Source of the DNA: Chitinibacter sp. GC72 | GTDB taxonomy: Bacteria > Pseudomonadota > Gammaproteobacteria > Burkholderiales > Chitinibacteraceae | Direction: 5' to 3' | Assembly: GCF_009760905.1 (NCBI RefSeq) | Contig: NZ_VIRW01000006.1 | Coordinates: 94,878-158,877 of the forward strand | DNA length: 64,000 bases | Shown: piece after piece, positions 31,928-40,579 of the stretch | How the letters are laid out: the number at the start of each line of letters is the position of its first letter | How positions within the stretch are numbered: the stretch's first letter is position 1 | Translations under genes and position numbers: made by a program | Notes under the pieces: model-generated | The model's input: only the letters and a program-made list of their open reading frames with translations | Database searches by the model: none | What the model was told of the DNA's origin: nothing

Positions 31928-32824
31928 ATGTCAGAACACATCGAAGCCGCTTTGATCAATCAGCCCTGCAGCGTTGAACAGCTACTGAAAGCAGCGCAAA
32001 AACCCTTCCAAGAAAACATCGAGCTCGATAGCTACGGGCAGGGGTATCGCCCTGTAGTCTTTGTGCCAACTGGCTACAAAGCAGAATACCCCGACTTTGA
32101 AAGCAAACTAGCCGCGCCGCTACGCAAAACCGGCACGGTTACGCTGGCCGATACCGAGAGCTTTAACTGGTACCTGAAAGAACACGGCGAAGCGCACCGC
32201 ACCCGCATCTACCTCGAAGCCGACTACGAAGCGGGCAAGGTCGAATTCACCGCTCTGCTGAACGACCACCAAGCCGACATCGACAGCCCGGCATGGCGCG
32301 ACCACATCGCCAAATTCAGCCCGAAAAAATCAGTGGAGTGGAATCGCTGGGTGGGCAACAACAAGCAAGCCATGTCGCAAAACGACTTTGCCAGCTTCCT
32401 TGAAGACAATCTGACCGAAATCGCCGAGCTCGAAGGCCTACCAACCGCCAGCCAGCTCATGGAAATGGCGCTGAATTTTGAAGCCACCAGCGAAAAACGC
32501 TTCAAGAGCCATAGTCGCTTGCAATCGGGCGGCATCCAATTCGAGTTTGTCGATCAAGAAGACGATGCCACGCGCCAGAAAATGAGCATCTTCGAGCGCT
32601 TTGCCATCGGAATTCCAGTCTTTGCCCAGCCACTGACCGAGTCAGACCAGATCGTGGCCTACCGCATCGATGCCCGTATTAAGTACCGCATTCGCGATGG
32701 CAAATTGACCTTCTGGTATGAGCTGGTGCGCACCGACAAAGTGCTGAAAAAAGCCAGCGAAGACATCGTAGGCGAAATCAAAACCGGCAGCGGCTTCCCG
32801 ATCCTAGCCGGTAAAGCGTTCTAA
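31928..32824 (+). CDS. DUF2303 (YfdQ-like) phage protein
   Basis: 298 residues. The pattern (FVPTGYKAEYPDFESKLAAPLRKTGTVTLADTESF near 45-80, then a long conserved C-terminal half with FERFAIGIPVF) matches DUF2303, which includes E. coli prophage YfdQ. The biochemical role is unknown; the family is encoded with early recombination or nucleotide genes. Here it is the second firm gene of the CI-controlled operon. Confidence 0.8.
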   Translation: MSEHIEAALINQPCSVEQLLKAAQKPFQENIELDSYGQGYRPVVFVPTGYKAEYPDFESKLAAPLRKTGTVTLADTESFNWYLKEHGEAHRTRIYLEADYEAGKVEFTALLNDHQADIDSPAWRDHIAKFSPKKSVEWNRWVGNNKQAMSQNDFASFLEDNLTEIAELEGLPTASQLMEMALNFEATSEKRFKSHSRLQSGGIQFEFVDQEDDATRQKMSIFERFAIGIPVFAQPLTESDQIVAYRIDARIKYRIRDGKLTFWYELVRTDKVLKKASEDIVGEIKTGSGFPILAGKAF

Positions 32825-32892
32825 CAGCTCCCAGCGTATAGCGCCCTGCCCGCAGGACGCTATGCGAAGTGAGCTCAATCAAGGAGGCCGAC

Positions 32893-33036
32893 ATGCTTCA
32901 CACCATTCAAACCACCGTGATCGACACCACGGACGATTTCAGCATTTTGAATATCTGGCACGCCAAAGGCTGGCGCATTACCTCAATTCGCGGCGATGAA
33001 TACCTCGCCAGCAAAACCGTGCTGGTGCCGGCATGA
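32893..33036 (+). CDS. 47-residue hypothetical protein
   Basis: The ATG at 32893 follows AAGGAGG closely. The peptide has the pattern ILNIWHAKGWRITSIRGDEYLASKTVLVPA, a compact beta-type sequence. It overlaps the next start by four bases (ATGA). Function unknown. Confidence 0.6.
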   Translation: MLHTIQTTVIDTTDDFSILNIWHAKGWRITSIRGDEYLASKTVLVPA

Positions 33037-33140
33037 ACCGCGCCATCTTGATCGACTTCGCCAAATACATGCTCGGCGGCGTGCTGTGGACGCTAGGCGG
33101 GATCGCTTTTTTAATCATTGAACAGGCATTGACTAAATGA
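33033..33140 (+). CDS. 35-residue single-span membrane protein
   Basis: A tiny coupled gene (ATGA overlaps on both sides). Residues 12-30 (YMLGGVLWTLGGIAFLIIE) form one membrane segment. Such small phage membrane proteins can interfere with host envelope functions, but nothing specific can be said. Confidence 0.55.
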   Translation: MNRAILIDFAKYMLGGVLWTLGGIAFLIIEQALTK

Positions 33141-33424
33141 ATACACGCCTAGAACTGGTGCGGCCAAGCACTGACATTCACCCCTTGCGGCGCCGACATT
33201 TCCGCAGCGAATTAGAGCAGGCCGAGTACGCACACTCAGCAATTAAATTCAAGCGGCACAACGAAGAACGCCTGATGGATTGCGAGTTTTTGCGCGAAAA
33301 ACTGCCCAAATGCAACCCAGTAAAACGCGCCATCGAGAGCGATTTTTTTACCGCCATGACAACAGCTTGCTGGTTACAAGCCGAGCTATCTGCCAGCCAA
33401 CAATCCATCATTATCTGGTGCTAA
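33137..33424 (+). CDS. 95-residue hypothetical protein
   Basis: A charged protein with a basic N-terminal half (PLRRRHFRSELEQAEYAHSAIKFKRHNEER) and a helical C-terminus. The start overlaps the previous stop (ATGA). The dNMP kinase starts four bases after its stop. Function unknown. Confidence 0.6.
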   Translation: MNTRLELVRPSTDIHPLRRRHFRSELEQAEYAHSAIKFKRHNEERLMDCEFLREKLPKCNPVKRAIESDFFTAMTTACWLQAELSASQQSIIIWC

Positions 33425-33428
33425 CAAC

Positions 33429-34085
33429 ATGACACAACTGATCATCGGCCTACACGGCCAGGCTGGCGCGGGCAAAGACACCGTCGCTGATTTTTTGGTA
33501 GCCAACCACAATTTCGTCAAAATCGCCTACGCCGACAAGCTGCGCGAAGAAATCGCCCACGCTTGGGGTATCAAGCCAGAACTCTTGATTAATCGGGCAC
33601 AGAAAGAAATACCCCAAGTACCGCTAGAGATTAGCCGCTGCCAAGATAGCCGCTTTGTGCGCTACATCCTGGACAAACTCAGCGATGGTAACGAAGCCGC
33701 TTGGTACCTCGAATCCGCCACCCCACGCAGCCCGCGCTGGATCATGCAGCAATGGGGCGACTACCGCCGCAGCGTATTCGGTGAAGATTATTTCCTGATC
33801 GAAATGGCCAACAAAATCGCCGAGCTCGACAGCCATGTGGTGATCAGCGATGTGCGTCTTGATAAAGAAGCCGAGCAGCTCAGCGTGGACTACAAAGCCC
33901 ACCTCTGGCGCATCCAGCGCCCTAACCTCGCAGCCGTTCAAGCGGACAAAACCGAGGCCGGTATCGCCCTCAACTGGATCGACGTGGACATCATCAACAT
34001 CGGCAGCATCAACGATCTGTATGAGCACGTAGGCGACGCGCTAAATAAAGCGACATTCGGCTACAAGGCACGGAGGGCGGCGTGA
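33429..34085 (+). CDS. Deoxynucleoside monophosphate kinase
   Basis: 218 residues with a P-loop GLHGQAGAGKDT (7-18) and the layout of T4 gp1-type dNMP kinases: YADKLREE after the P-loop, MQQWGDYRRSVFGEDYF near 104-120, and VISDVR (138-143). These enzymes phosphorylate dNMPs for phage DNA synthesis. The gene is in the early operon, consistent with nucleotide supply. Its end overlaps the start of the next gene. Confidence 0.8.
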   Translation: MTQLIIGLHGQAGAGKDTVADFLVANHNFVKIAYADKLREEIAHAWGIKPELLINRAQKEIPQVPLEISRCQDSRFVRYILDKLSDGNEAAWYLESATPRSPRWIMQQWGDYRRSVFGEDYFLIEMANKIAELDSHVVISDVRLDKEAEQLSVDYKAHLWRIQRPNLAAVQADKTEAGIALNWIDVDIINIGSINDLYEHVGDALNKATFGYKARRAA

Positions 34086-34525
34086 TGAGCGGGCAACACA
34101 CAAAAGAGCCATGGCTCCTATCCGAAAGACCGCACGGCCCATTCCTAGGTATTTACTCAAATTTCACCATCGATGGAAAACCATGCTTTTCGGGGAGGCA
34201 GGCCATTGCTTCGGTTCACTACGAAGGCAAAAAGGGTAGCGCCAAGTACCACGAAATGTTTAAAGCCAATGCCCGCCGCATCGTGGCATGCGTCAATGCG
34301 CTAGCCGAATGCAATATCGATGACATCGAATACTGCGTAGAAAATGGCTGGTCGCCATTTAGTGGCAATGTTTTTGCTTCGCGTGTCGAATTGCAGCGCC
34401 AACGTGATGAGCTGCTAGCTGCGCTGATTCAGGCCAAAGAACTAATTGAGACTGCCGTGCCATTTGAGGGCGCCGTGATGCGACAGATTAAAGCCGCCAT
34501 CGCCAATGCGGAGGCCAAGCCATGA
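34085..34525 (+). CDS. Hypothetical phage protein
   Basis: 146 residues. The opening pattern (GQHTKEPWLL, then NARRIVACVNAL near 62-73) is common in small proteins of phage early operons. The C-terminal third is a coiled coil (RVELQRQRDELLAALIQAKELI). Function unknown. The start may be the ATG at 34085 or the GTG three bases earlier; the end overlaps the next gene by four bases. Confidence 0.65.
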   Translation: MSGQHTKEPWLLSERPHGPFLGIYSNFTIDGKPCFSGRQAIASVHYEGKKGSAKYHEMFKANARRIVACVNALAECNIDDIEYCVENGWSPFSGNVFASRVELQRQRDELLAALIQAKELIETAVPFEGAVMRQIKAAIANAEAKP

Positions 34526-35220
34526 AACTCACTCGCCCAGCCAACCTCGCCAAAAAATGCCTCGCTAGCGTCGCACGCGTGCAAAACGTACTCAACGCCA
34601 TCATTGCCGACGAGATCCACAGCCACACGCATCGCGCCACGGTGGGCGAACACTACAGCAACTTCACCCGTTTTCGCGATGTCGCCATCGACTACGGCAT
34701 GGTAGAACTGATCGAGCAAACCGGCATCGGCAAAGGCATGGTGATTCGTCTACGCAAGACGCACACCCTGCCCGAATTCGACTTCACAACCAACCCACCA
34801 CCCGTGCGCATCACCCAAGCAAAACCCACTATCGTCAAGGCCGCACCCAAAAAACGCGGCCGCAAACCCGAAGCCGAAAACCATATTGCTGATGCCAACA
34901 AAATGGTCAAAGCCAAAACCGAAAAAGCCAAAACCGAAAAAGCCAAAACCGAAAAAGCCGCCACCGTAGGGCGCACTGAGCGCAGCGCGTCGCGCCGCAA
35001 AGCCGCCAAGCAGCAAGGCGACGGCAGCGTATTAAAACCGAAATTCAACCACAGCATCGAGCCAGCCCGCGACCGCCACCAGCTCGACCACTTCGAAAGC
35101 TACGGCCCCAGTCGCATCGAGATCATGCGCAAAATCGAAGACATCGGCGGCTACCAACCGTACATGCGCCAAAGCAACACCGAAAACCGCCGAGTGCACC
35201 AGGCCAAGGGGAGATATTGA
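34522..35220 (+). CDS. Hypothetical DNA-binding-like protein with Lys-rich repeats
   Basis: 232 residues. An N-terminal folded domain (about 1-80, HTHRATVGEHYSNFTRFRDVAIDYGMVELI) is joined to a basic linker. The linker has an AT-hook-like KKRGRKP and three exact copies of a 15-base unit (34912-34956) encoding AKTEK repeats, and ends with a conserved-looking C-terminus (HFESYGPSRIEIMRKIEDIGG). Charge and AT-hook suggest nucleic acid binding. No family recognised. Confidence 0.65.
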   Translation: MKLTRPANLAKKCLASVARVQNVLNAIIADEIHSHTHRATVGEHYSNFTRFRDVAIDYGMVELIEQTGIGKGMVIRLRKTHTLPEFDFTTNPPPVRITQAKPTIVKAAPKKRGRKPEAENHIADANKMVKAKTEKAKTEKAKTEKAATVGRTERSASRRKAAKQQGDGSVLKPKFNHSIEPARDRHQLDHFESYGPSRIEIMRKIEDIGGYQPYMRQSNTENRRVHQAKGRY

Positions 35221-35223
35221 GAA

Positions 35224-36000
35224 ATGAGCGATAAAACAAAAGCGATTCAATTAGCAGAAAAGCACGATGTAATCAAAACGTGGCTCGAAACAAATCATGA
35301 AGTATGGGCCATTGATGCCGCAAAAGAACTGCGCCGCCTTGATGAAGAAAACATATCACTACGCGCGCAGGTTTCTCGGACAAACCGCGAACTGGAAATT
35401 GCTCACGATCAACTTTCGCTACTTACCGGAGCGCAGCCAGCCAGCAATCCGGTCGGCACTTTGTTTAACGGCGAGTTTGTTTACATCAACCATGATTTTG
35501 ATTCAGTCCCCAACAGGCATTACAAGCTCTACACCGCCCCACAGCAAGCGCCAACGGGTGAAGAACTGCAAAAGCTCCTGAATAATGCCTACGCAAAAGG
35601 CCGTGACGATGCTAACGCAGCGCGTGATTTGATGGCACAGCAAGCGCCAGTAGACGAGCGCGATCTGCCAAATGTTGTTCGCACAGCGCCAAAAGATATT
35701 TTCCTATGTCTTGGCGAAGACGATGACGATGACGTTCTTAATGCTGACTTCAAAACATTAGAAGAAGTTAGCTGGAGCGATGACAAACCTGTGCCGCACG
35801 TTATCAAATACACCCGCGCCGCACTCAAGCCAGCAGTGCCGGATGGGTGGCAACTTGTGCCGAAGAAAGTAAATGACGAGATGGTAGCTGCGTTCAATGA
35901 CGCCTTTGAGCAAACAGACGACGGCTACGGTGTAAGACCTGACGCCGAATGGAAAGCCATGCTCGCAGCAGCACCGCAGCCAGCGCAGGGGAAAGAATGA
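35224..36000 (+). CDS. Hypothetical phage protein with coiled coil
   Basis: 258 residues. An N-terminal coiled coil (AAKELRRLDEENISLRAQVSRTNRELEIAHDQL) is followed by segments typical of phage ead/Ea22-like mosaic proteins (YKLYTAPQQ, VPDGWQLVPKK, MLAAAPQPAQG). It includes an acidic DDDDD stretch. Such proteins are patchworks of short modules with unknown function. Confidence 0.65.
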   Translation: MSDKTKAIQLAEKHDVIKTWLETNHEVWAIDAAKELRRLDEENISLRAQVSRTNRELEIAHDQLSLLTGAQPASNPVGTLFNGEFVYINHDFDSVPNRHYKLYTAPQQAPTGEELQKLLNNAYAKGRDDANAARDLMAQQAPVDERDLPNVVRTAPKDIFLCLGEDDDDDVLNADFKTLEEVSWSDDKPVPHVIKYTRAALKPAVPDGWQLVPKKVNDEMVAAFNDAFEQTDDGYGVRPDAEWKAMLAAAPQPAQGKE

Positions 36001-36257
36001 TGGCTTATGTCCGAGAAGAAAAATATCACGAAACTTTGCAAGTTAGGCTGATGGTTAGTGAAAAGACCAAAGAAGAAACCCGCGAGCCTTGGCGTTTTGT
36101 ATCGGTTGAATTCGATTCAATGGATCGTATTACGCCAAAGGAATTACGCGAACTTGGGAAGTGGCTAGTAGCAGAGGGTAAGCGCATCGGCCGTGAGTAC
36201 AAATCAAACGGAGCACCGAAACAACAGCCAGAACAGGGAAACGGCCATGTTGCGTGA
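35997..36257 (+). CDS. 86-residue hypothetical protein
   Basis: It starts by overlap with the preceding stop (ATGATGG). The sequence (HETLQVRLMVSEKTKEETREPWRFVSVEF) looks like one beta-sheet domain with a C-terminal helix (ELRELGKWLVAEGKRIGREY). Function unknown. Confidence 0.6.
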   Translation: MMAYVREEKYHETLQVRLMVSEKTKEETREPWRFVSVEFDSMDRITPKELRELGKWLVAEGKRIGREYKSNGAPKQQPEQGNGHVA

Positions 36258-36345
36258 TGCACCGAGCAACACCTCGGAATGGTTAGCAATCCAGCCAAGT
36301 AGCTAAACCAACGCTGCAGAATGAACAACCGATTATTTAGAATCA

Positions 36346-36365
36346 ACCGTGCAACGTTACACGGT
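36346..36365. repeat. Palindrome ACCGTGCAAC/GTTACACGGT upstream of AlpA-like gene
   Basis: A 20-bp near-perfect palindrome (one mismatch) just before the AlpA-like gene. Its half-site recurs twice at 36678-36699. It is likely a binding site for AlpA or a recombination protein. Confidence 0.55.
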
Positions 36366-36379
36366 GCAGGAGCCCCAAA

Positions 36380-36559
36380 ATGCCGACATTTTTAACCCTA
36401 CACGACATCCTTAGCGCGCTGCAAGTCAGCAAATCAGCCCTCTATCAATGGATCAGAGATGGCAAATTTCCAGCCCCGACCAAAATCGGCAAAACCTCAC
36501 GCTGGAACGCAGAGACTGTAAATCAAGCGCTCGCCAAACTTTCACCACCAAATCAATGA
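36380..36559 (+). CDS. AlpA-like small regulator or excisionase
   Basis: 59 residues with the MerR/AlpA-type pattern: LTLHDILSALQVSKSALYQWIRDGKFPAPTKIG, then SRWN. AlpA proteins activate integrase genes or act as excisionases. CAGGAG precedes the ATG. It is the last gene before the terminator and the prophage edge, a usual position for a recombination directionality factor. Confidence 0.8.
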   Translation: MPTFLTLHDILSALQVSKSALYQWIRDGKFPAPTKIGKTSRWNAETVNQALAKLSPPNQ

Positions 36560-36577
36560 AAACCCACACCCCAAAAC

Positions 36578-36604
36578 CCCAGCCACATGGCTGGGTTTTT
36601 TTTT
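36578..36604 (+). terminator. Intrinsic terminator at the prophage right edge
   Basis: A 7-bp stem CCCAGCC/GGCTGGG with loop ACAT is followed by nine T. It ends the early operon and shields trpG from phage transcription. Confidence 0.9.
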
Positions 36605-36677
36605 GCCCCCAAACTTGGTAGGATGCTTAAAAAAACCTTGTTCGCACTGCGCCGCACTATACGCCAGCGAACGGAAA

Positions 36678-36699
36678 ACCGTGTAACAAACCGTGTAAC
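36678..36699 (+). repeat. Tandem ACCGTGTAAC repeat between prophage and trpG
   Basis: Two exact copies of ACCGTGTAAC (36678-36687 and 36690-36699) are 12 bp apart, matching the half-sites at 36346-36365. They may be arm-type or AlpA sites near the attachment site. Confidence 0.55.
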
Positions 36700-36752
36700 A
36701 TTTACCAAACAACAAAGGCAAGCCCAACAAAATCAAGGGCTGGAGACTATAA

Positions 36753-37322
36753 ATGCTCTTGATGATCGATAACTACGACTCGTTCACCTACAATCTGGTG
36801 CAATATTTTGGTGAGCTGGGTCAGGACGTTCATGTCCACCGCAACGATGAAATCACACTTGAGCAGATCGAAGCGCTCAAGCCGAAATATCTGGTTATTT
36901 CCCCGGGCCCTTGCTCGCCACTGGAAGCCGGTATTTCTGTTCCAGCCATCAAGCATTTTGCAGGCAAACTGCCGATCATGGGCGTTTGCCTGGGGCATCA
37001 GTCGATTGGTGAAGCTTTTGGCGGCACGGTATTGCACGCCAAAACCCTGATGCACGGCAAAGTATCGCCCGTCATCCATAACAATACCGGCATGTTCAAG
37101 GACATACCCTCCCCGGTTACCGTAACGCGCTATCACTCGCTGGCCATCGAGCGTGAGTCGCTACCTGATTGCCTTGAAGTCACCGCATGGACCGAGGACG
37201 GTGAAATCATGGGCGTGCGCCACAAGACACTGGCGATCGAGGGCGTACAGTTTCACCCCGAATCCATCCTGACCGAACACGGCCACAAAATGCTCGATAA
37301 TTTCCTGAAGGAATGGGCGTAA
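36753..37322 (+). CDS. trpG: Anthranilate synthase component II (glutamine amidotransferase)
   Basis: 189 residues, class I glutamine amidotransferase. Cys79 lies in GVCLGHQ, and the catalytic His-Glu pair is in QFHPES (near 170). It supplies ammonia to TrpE for anthranilate synthesis and, in some bacteria, to PabB. trpE is not in the window; it would be expected upstream, so the prophage may lie between trpE and trpG. The gene is followed after 175 bases by trpD. Confidence 0.95.
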   Translation: MLLMIDNYDSFTYNLVQYFGELGQDVHVHRNDEITLEQIEALKPKYLVISPGPCSPLEAGISVPAIKHFAGKLPIMGVCLGHQSIGEAFGGTVLHAKTLMHGKVSPVIHNNTGMFKDIPSPVTVTRYHSLAIERESLPDCLEVTAWTEDGEIMGVRHKTLAIEGVQFHPESILTEHGHKMLDNFLKEWA

Positions 37323-37497
37323 AGCCAGCTGCCAGCCAACCTTGGGTAGGCATCTTCTTTACGTAAGTAATAAACCAAAAATTCTCACGCTTCGTTACTT
37401 CGCCTCGCCGTACGACTTGTACTGATCTTCGGCTTTGTGCCTTGCGTGGAAACTTTTGTCCAGTTACTTACCGTCAAAAATAAAACTGGGATAAGCA
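37323..37497 (+). other. Intergenic region between trpG and trpD
   Basis: 175 bases without a gene. It contains the palindrome TTACGTAA and a TTACTTACCG segment that can partly pair with it. I see no leader peptide. Confidence 0.3.
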
Positions 37498-38529
37498 ATG
37501 ATTACCGTCCAAGCCGCACTGAACCGCCTCATCGACAATAACGAGCTGTTTTACGACGAAATGCTGCACCTGATGCGCCAGATTATGTCGGGTGAAATGA
37601 CGCAGGCGCAAACCGCCGCGCTATTGATCGGGCTGCGCACCAAGGTGGAAAGCGTGTCGGAAATTGCCGCCGCCGCCACGGTGATGCGCGAATTTTCGAC
37701 CAAAGTCGCCGTGCAAGATCGCTGCCATTTGGTGGACACCTGTGGCACCGGCGGCGATGGCGCGCATACGTTTAATATTTCAACGTGCTCGGCTTTTGTT
37801 GCCGCCGCGGCGGGCGCGAAAGTGGCCAAACATGGCGGCCGTTCAGTGTCGTCTAGCTCAGGCTCGGCCGATGTGCTCGAAGCTTTTGGCGTCAATCTCA
37901 ATCTATCTGCCGAACAAGTCGGCCAGTGTATCGACGAAGTGGGTCTGGGTTTTATGTTTGCGCCCAACCATCACAGCGCAATGAAATACGTCGCGCCGGT
38001 GCGTAAAGAGCTGGGCGTGCGTACGATTTTCAATATCCTTGGGCCGCTGACCAATCCGGCCGGCGCTGATAATCAAGTGATGGGCGTATTCCACCCCGAT
38101 CTGGTGGGTATACAGGCGCGAGTCTTGAAGCAATTGGGCTCCAAGCACATACTCATCGTACATGGCAAAGACGGCATGGACGAAATCTCGATCAGCACAC
38201 CAACGATGATTGCCGAATTGAAAGACGGCGAGATTGTTGAATACGAATTCGATCCGCGCGAATTAGGCTTTGAGCTGGCCGACATCAAAACGCTACAAGC
38301 CAGCAATGCGGCCGAATCCAAAGCGATTATTGAAGGCATCTTGAACGGCTCGCTGACTGGCCCATGCCGCGATATCGTACTGCTGAATGCCGGCGCAGCG
38401 ATTTACGCCGCGAATCTGGCCGTGACGCTGGAAGACGGCATCAACGCCGCGCACGAAGCACTGGCCAGCGGAGCCGCCAAAGCCAAACTCGACGCGCTAG
38501 TTGCTTTCACGCAGGGCCTCGCCAAGTAA
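37498..38529 (+). CDS. trpD: Anthranilate phosphoribosyltransferase
   Basis: 343 residues. Seen: [14 protein letters not shown] (near 82-95), KHGGRSVSS (near 112-120), and the conserved [10 protein letters not shown]. It transfers phosphoribosyl from PRPP to anthranilate in tryptophan synthesis. Its stop overlaps the start of the GFA-family gene (TAATG). Confidence 0.97.
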   Translation: MITVQAALNRLIDNNELFYDEMLHLMRQIMSGEMTQAQTAALLIGLRTKVESVSEIAAAATVMREFSTKVAVQDRCHLVDTCGTGGDGAHTFNISTCSAFVAAAAGAKVAKHGGRSVSSSSGSADVLEAFGVNLNLSAEQVGQCIDEVGLGFMFAPNHHSAMKYVAPVRKELGVRTIFNILGPLTNPAGADNQVMGVFHPDLVGIQARVLKQLGSKHILIVHGKDGMDEISISTPTMIAELKDGEIVEYEFDPRELGFELADIKTLQASNAAESKAIIEGILNGSLTGPCRDIVLLNAGAAIYAANLAVTLEDGINAAHEALASGAAKAKLDALVAFTQGLAK

Positions 38530-38891
38530 TGGACACGCCACGCACCTACCGCGGCAGCTGCCACTGTGGCTCAGTCAAATTTCGCATCAGCTCGCCCGAA
38601 ATCACCTCGGGCGTGCGTTGCAACTGCTCCCTCTGCCTGCGCAAAGGTGCGCTAATGACACCACATATTTATTCACCGGAAGAATTGGTGATTGAATCGG
38701 GTGCGGATCAATTGAGCGCCTATCAATTTGGTAGCGGCGTGGCCAAGCATTATTTCTGCAAGGTGTGCGGGATTTATCCATTTCATCAAACGCTACGCAA
38801 ACCGGGATATTACCGCGCGAATATTGGTTGTCTAGAAGATGTAGACTCCCTTGTTATTCCTGTAAATGTTTTTGATGGCAAAAGCCTTTAA
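38529..38891 (+). CDS. GFA-family (glutathione-dependent formaldehyde-activating-like) protein
   Basis: 120 residues with the GFA zinc pattern: CHCG (12-15), CNCSLC (31-36) and CKVCG (near 77-81). The family is named for formaldehyde-glutathione enzymes, but most members have unknown substrates. Its start overlaps the trpD stop, so it is in the trp transcript, which is unusual for this family. Confidence 0.85.
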   Translation: MDTPRTYRGSCHCGSVKFRISSPEITSGVRCNCSLCLRKGALMTPHIYSPEELVIESGADQLSAYQFGSGVAKHYFCKVCGIYPFHQTLRKPGYYRANIGCLEDVDSLVIPVNVFDGKSL

Positions 38892-38912
38892 AACCCAAAG
38901 CGGCCCAATTCA

Positions 38913-39626
38913 ATGAACAAACTATATTTTGTTGATTTTGAAAACCTTCAAGACCTCGCGTACGAAGAGATTGATCCTAATAACGACATGGTTGTTATTT
39001 TTGTAGGACATGCTCAAACAAAAATTAGTTTTGACATTGTAAAGAAAACACAAAAACTTGGAAAAGCTGTTGAGTGGATTCAAATGGGAGGTTCAGGCAG
39101 AAATTCACTCGATTTCCACATTGCTTACTATCTTGGCTATTTTATTGCATCCAAAGAAAGCACATCGACAGAATGCAAGATATTTATTGCGTCAGGAGAT
39201 AGCGATTATGATGTGCTGATTAAACACATTTTGAGTCAGGGTCATTACTGTGAGAGAGTGAAAAGCATTCCGAATCTAACTAAAAACTTACAAGAGCCCG
39301 TCTCAACATCAATCAAAATCTCGAATCAAAATCCAGACCCAATAGCTATTGAAACTAAAGTAACCCCAATGGTTACAAGTATAGCGCCATCTCCAACTGT
39401 ATCGAGCAAAGCCCTCTCCAATAATGAAGTTCTAGTTCATTTACTCGAGATGCTAGCCACTGTAGATAAGTTAAAAAGGCCAAGGACTGAAACCACCTTA
39501 ATTAACTTCATAAATTCAAGATATTTAAAAAAGAAACCCGACCTAAAACCGGAAGAAATATTCAACTTACTTAGAAAATTCAAAAAAATCACGTTGAATC
39601 AAAAACGCATTTCATATCAATTTTAA
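38913..39626 (+). CDS. PIN/NYN-like nuclease domain protein, AT-rich insert in trp cluster
   Basis: 237 residues. FVDFENLQ (6-13), [12 protein letters not shown] (near 65-76) and [14 protein letters not shown] (near 89-102) give the acidic residues of a PIN-like RNase fold (PIN_7/NYN type). A flexible Ser/Pro/Thr linker (about 130-170) leads to a C-terminal helical, basic domain (170-237). The base composition is much more AT-rich than trpD and trpC around it, suggesting acquisition. It may be a toxin or RNA-processing enzyme; the role is unknown. Confidence 0.7.
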   Translation: MNKLYFVDFENLQDLAYEEIDPNNDMVVIFVGHAQTKISFDIVKKTQKLGKAVEWIQMGGSGRNSLDFHIAYYLGYFIASKESTSTECKIFIASGDSDYDVLIKHILSQGHYCERVKSIPNLTKNLQEPVSTSIKISNQNPDPIAIETKVTPMVTSIAPSPTVSSKALSNNEVLVHLLEMLATVDKLKRPRTETTLINFINSRYLKKKPDLKPEEIFNLLRKFKKITLNQKRISYQF

Positions 39627-39636
39627 GAAGAACCCC

Positions 39637-40440
39637 ATGTCCGACATCCTAAAAAAAATCTGGGCCACTAAGTTTGAAGAAGTGGCAGCGGCCAAAAAAC
39701 TAATCCCGCTTACGGAAATCCGCGCGCAGGCTGAGGCGAATAAGGATCACCGTGATTTCGTCGCGGCGATTCGTGCTAAGCATGCGGCGGGTAAAGCGGC
39801 GGTGATTTCTGAAATCAAAAAAGCCAGCCCATCCAAAGGCGTGATGCGCGATCCATTTATTCCGGCCGAGATTGCGCCTGATTACGAAGCCAATGGCGCA
39901 GCGTGCTTGTCGGTACTGACTGATGTGCAGTATTTCCAAGGCCATGCCGATTACCTGAAAGCGGCGCGTGCGGCGTGCAGTATTCCAGCCCTGCGCAAAG
40001 ACTTTATGGTTGATGAATACCAGTTTTATGAAGCGCGCGCCTGGGGTGCCGATTGCATTTTGCTGATCGCCGCAGAACTCGATGTGAAGCAAATGCAGGA
40101 TTTTGAAGCGATTGCGCATGGCCTGGGCATGGGCGTGCTGGTTGAAGTGCACAATGCCGAAGAGCTGGACGCGGCGCTGCACCTGAAAACACCGCTCTTG
40201 GGCGTGAACAACCGTAATTTGCGCACCTTTGAAGTCAGCCTGCAAACGACCATCGATTTGCTACCCCGCATCGTTGCCGATGGCCGCATTGCGGTGTGCG
40301 AAAGCGGCATTCACACCACTGCCGATGTGCAATTGATGAAGGATCACAATGTGCACACCTATCTGGTTGGCGAGGCTTTTATGCGCCAGCCATCACCAGG
40401 GCAAGGCTTGCGCGATCTGTTTCAGCCCGTCTACGGCTAA
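39637..40440 (+). CDS. trpC: Indole-3-glycerol phosphate synthase
   Basis: 267 residues. Seen: [12 protein letters not shown] (near 52-63), [26 protein letters not shown] (near 115-125), [11 protein letters not shown] (near 188-198) and CESGIHT. It closes the indole ring in tryptophan synthesis. It stands alone after the PIN gene, and a hairpin follows at about 40,446-40,467. Confidence 0.97.
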   Translation: MSDILKKIWATKFEEVAAAKKLIPLTEIRAQAEANKDHRDFVAAIRAKHAAGKAAVISEIKKASPSKGVMRDPFIPAEIAPDYEANGAACLSVLTDVQYFQGHADYLKAARAACSIPALRKDFMVDEYQFYEARAWGADCILLIAAELDVKQMQDFEAIAHGLGMGVLVEVHNAEELDAALHLKTPLLGVNNRNLRTFEVSLQTTIDLLPRIVADGRIAVCESGIHTTADVQLMKDHNVHTYLVGEAFMRQPSPGQGLRDLFQPVYG

Positions 40441-40579
40441 GAGATGACTCGGGGTACTCCCCTGAGTTACCATTGCAGCACAATGGCGCAAACCAAGAGC
40501 AAGGCAGGCGTCGGGTGGCACTGGTAGCACTGCATAATGCTCACTATGCTGAACCATTCATTCCGGTGAGGGCATCAGC

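Larger units (their letters stand above)
1..36745. mobile_element. Lambdoid siphovirus prophage, left end beyond the window
   Basis: A continuous block of phage genes runs from the window start to just before trpG. Seen directly: terminase, portal, capsid, tail and lysis genes on the minus strand; Cro and CI back to back near 25.4 kb; early genes on the plus strand to an AlpA-like gene at 36.4 kb. The late-gene order matches lambda-like siphoviruses. The right boundary is inferred to lie between the terminator at 36.6 kb and the trpG start at 36,753. The left boundary and the integrase are not in the window. The structural genes look intact, so the prophage may be functional, but this cannot be judged without the left end. 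Confidence 0.95.

Noticed and set aside
36560..36752. Integrase or tRNA attachment gene at the right prophage edge
   Set aside because: There is no room for an integrase and no tRNA between the terminator and trpG; the integrase is probably outside the window.
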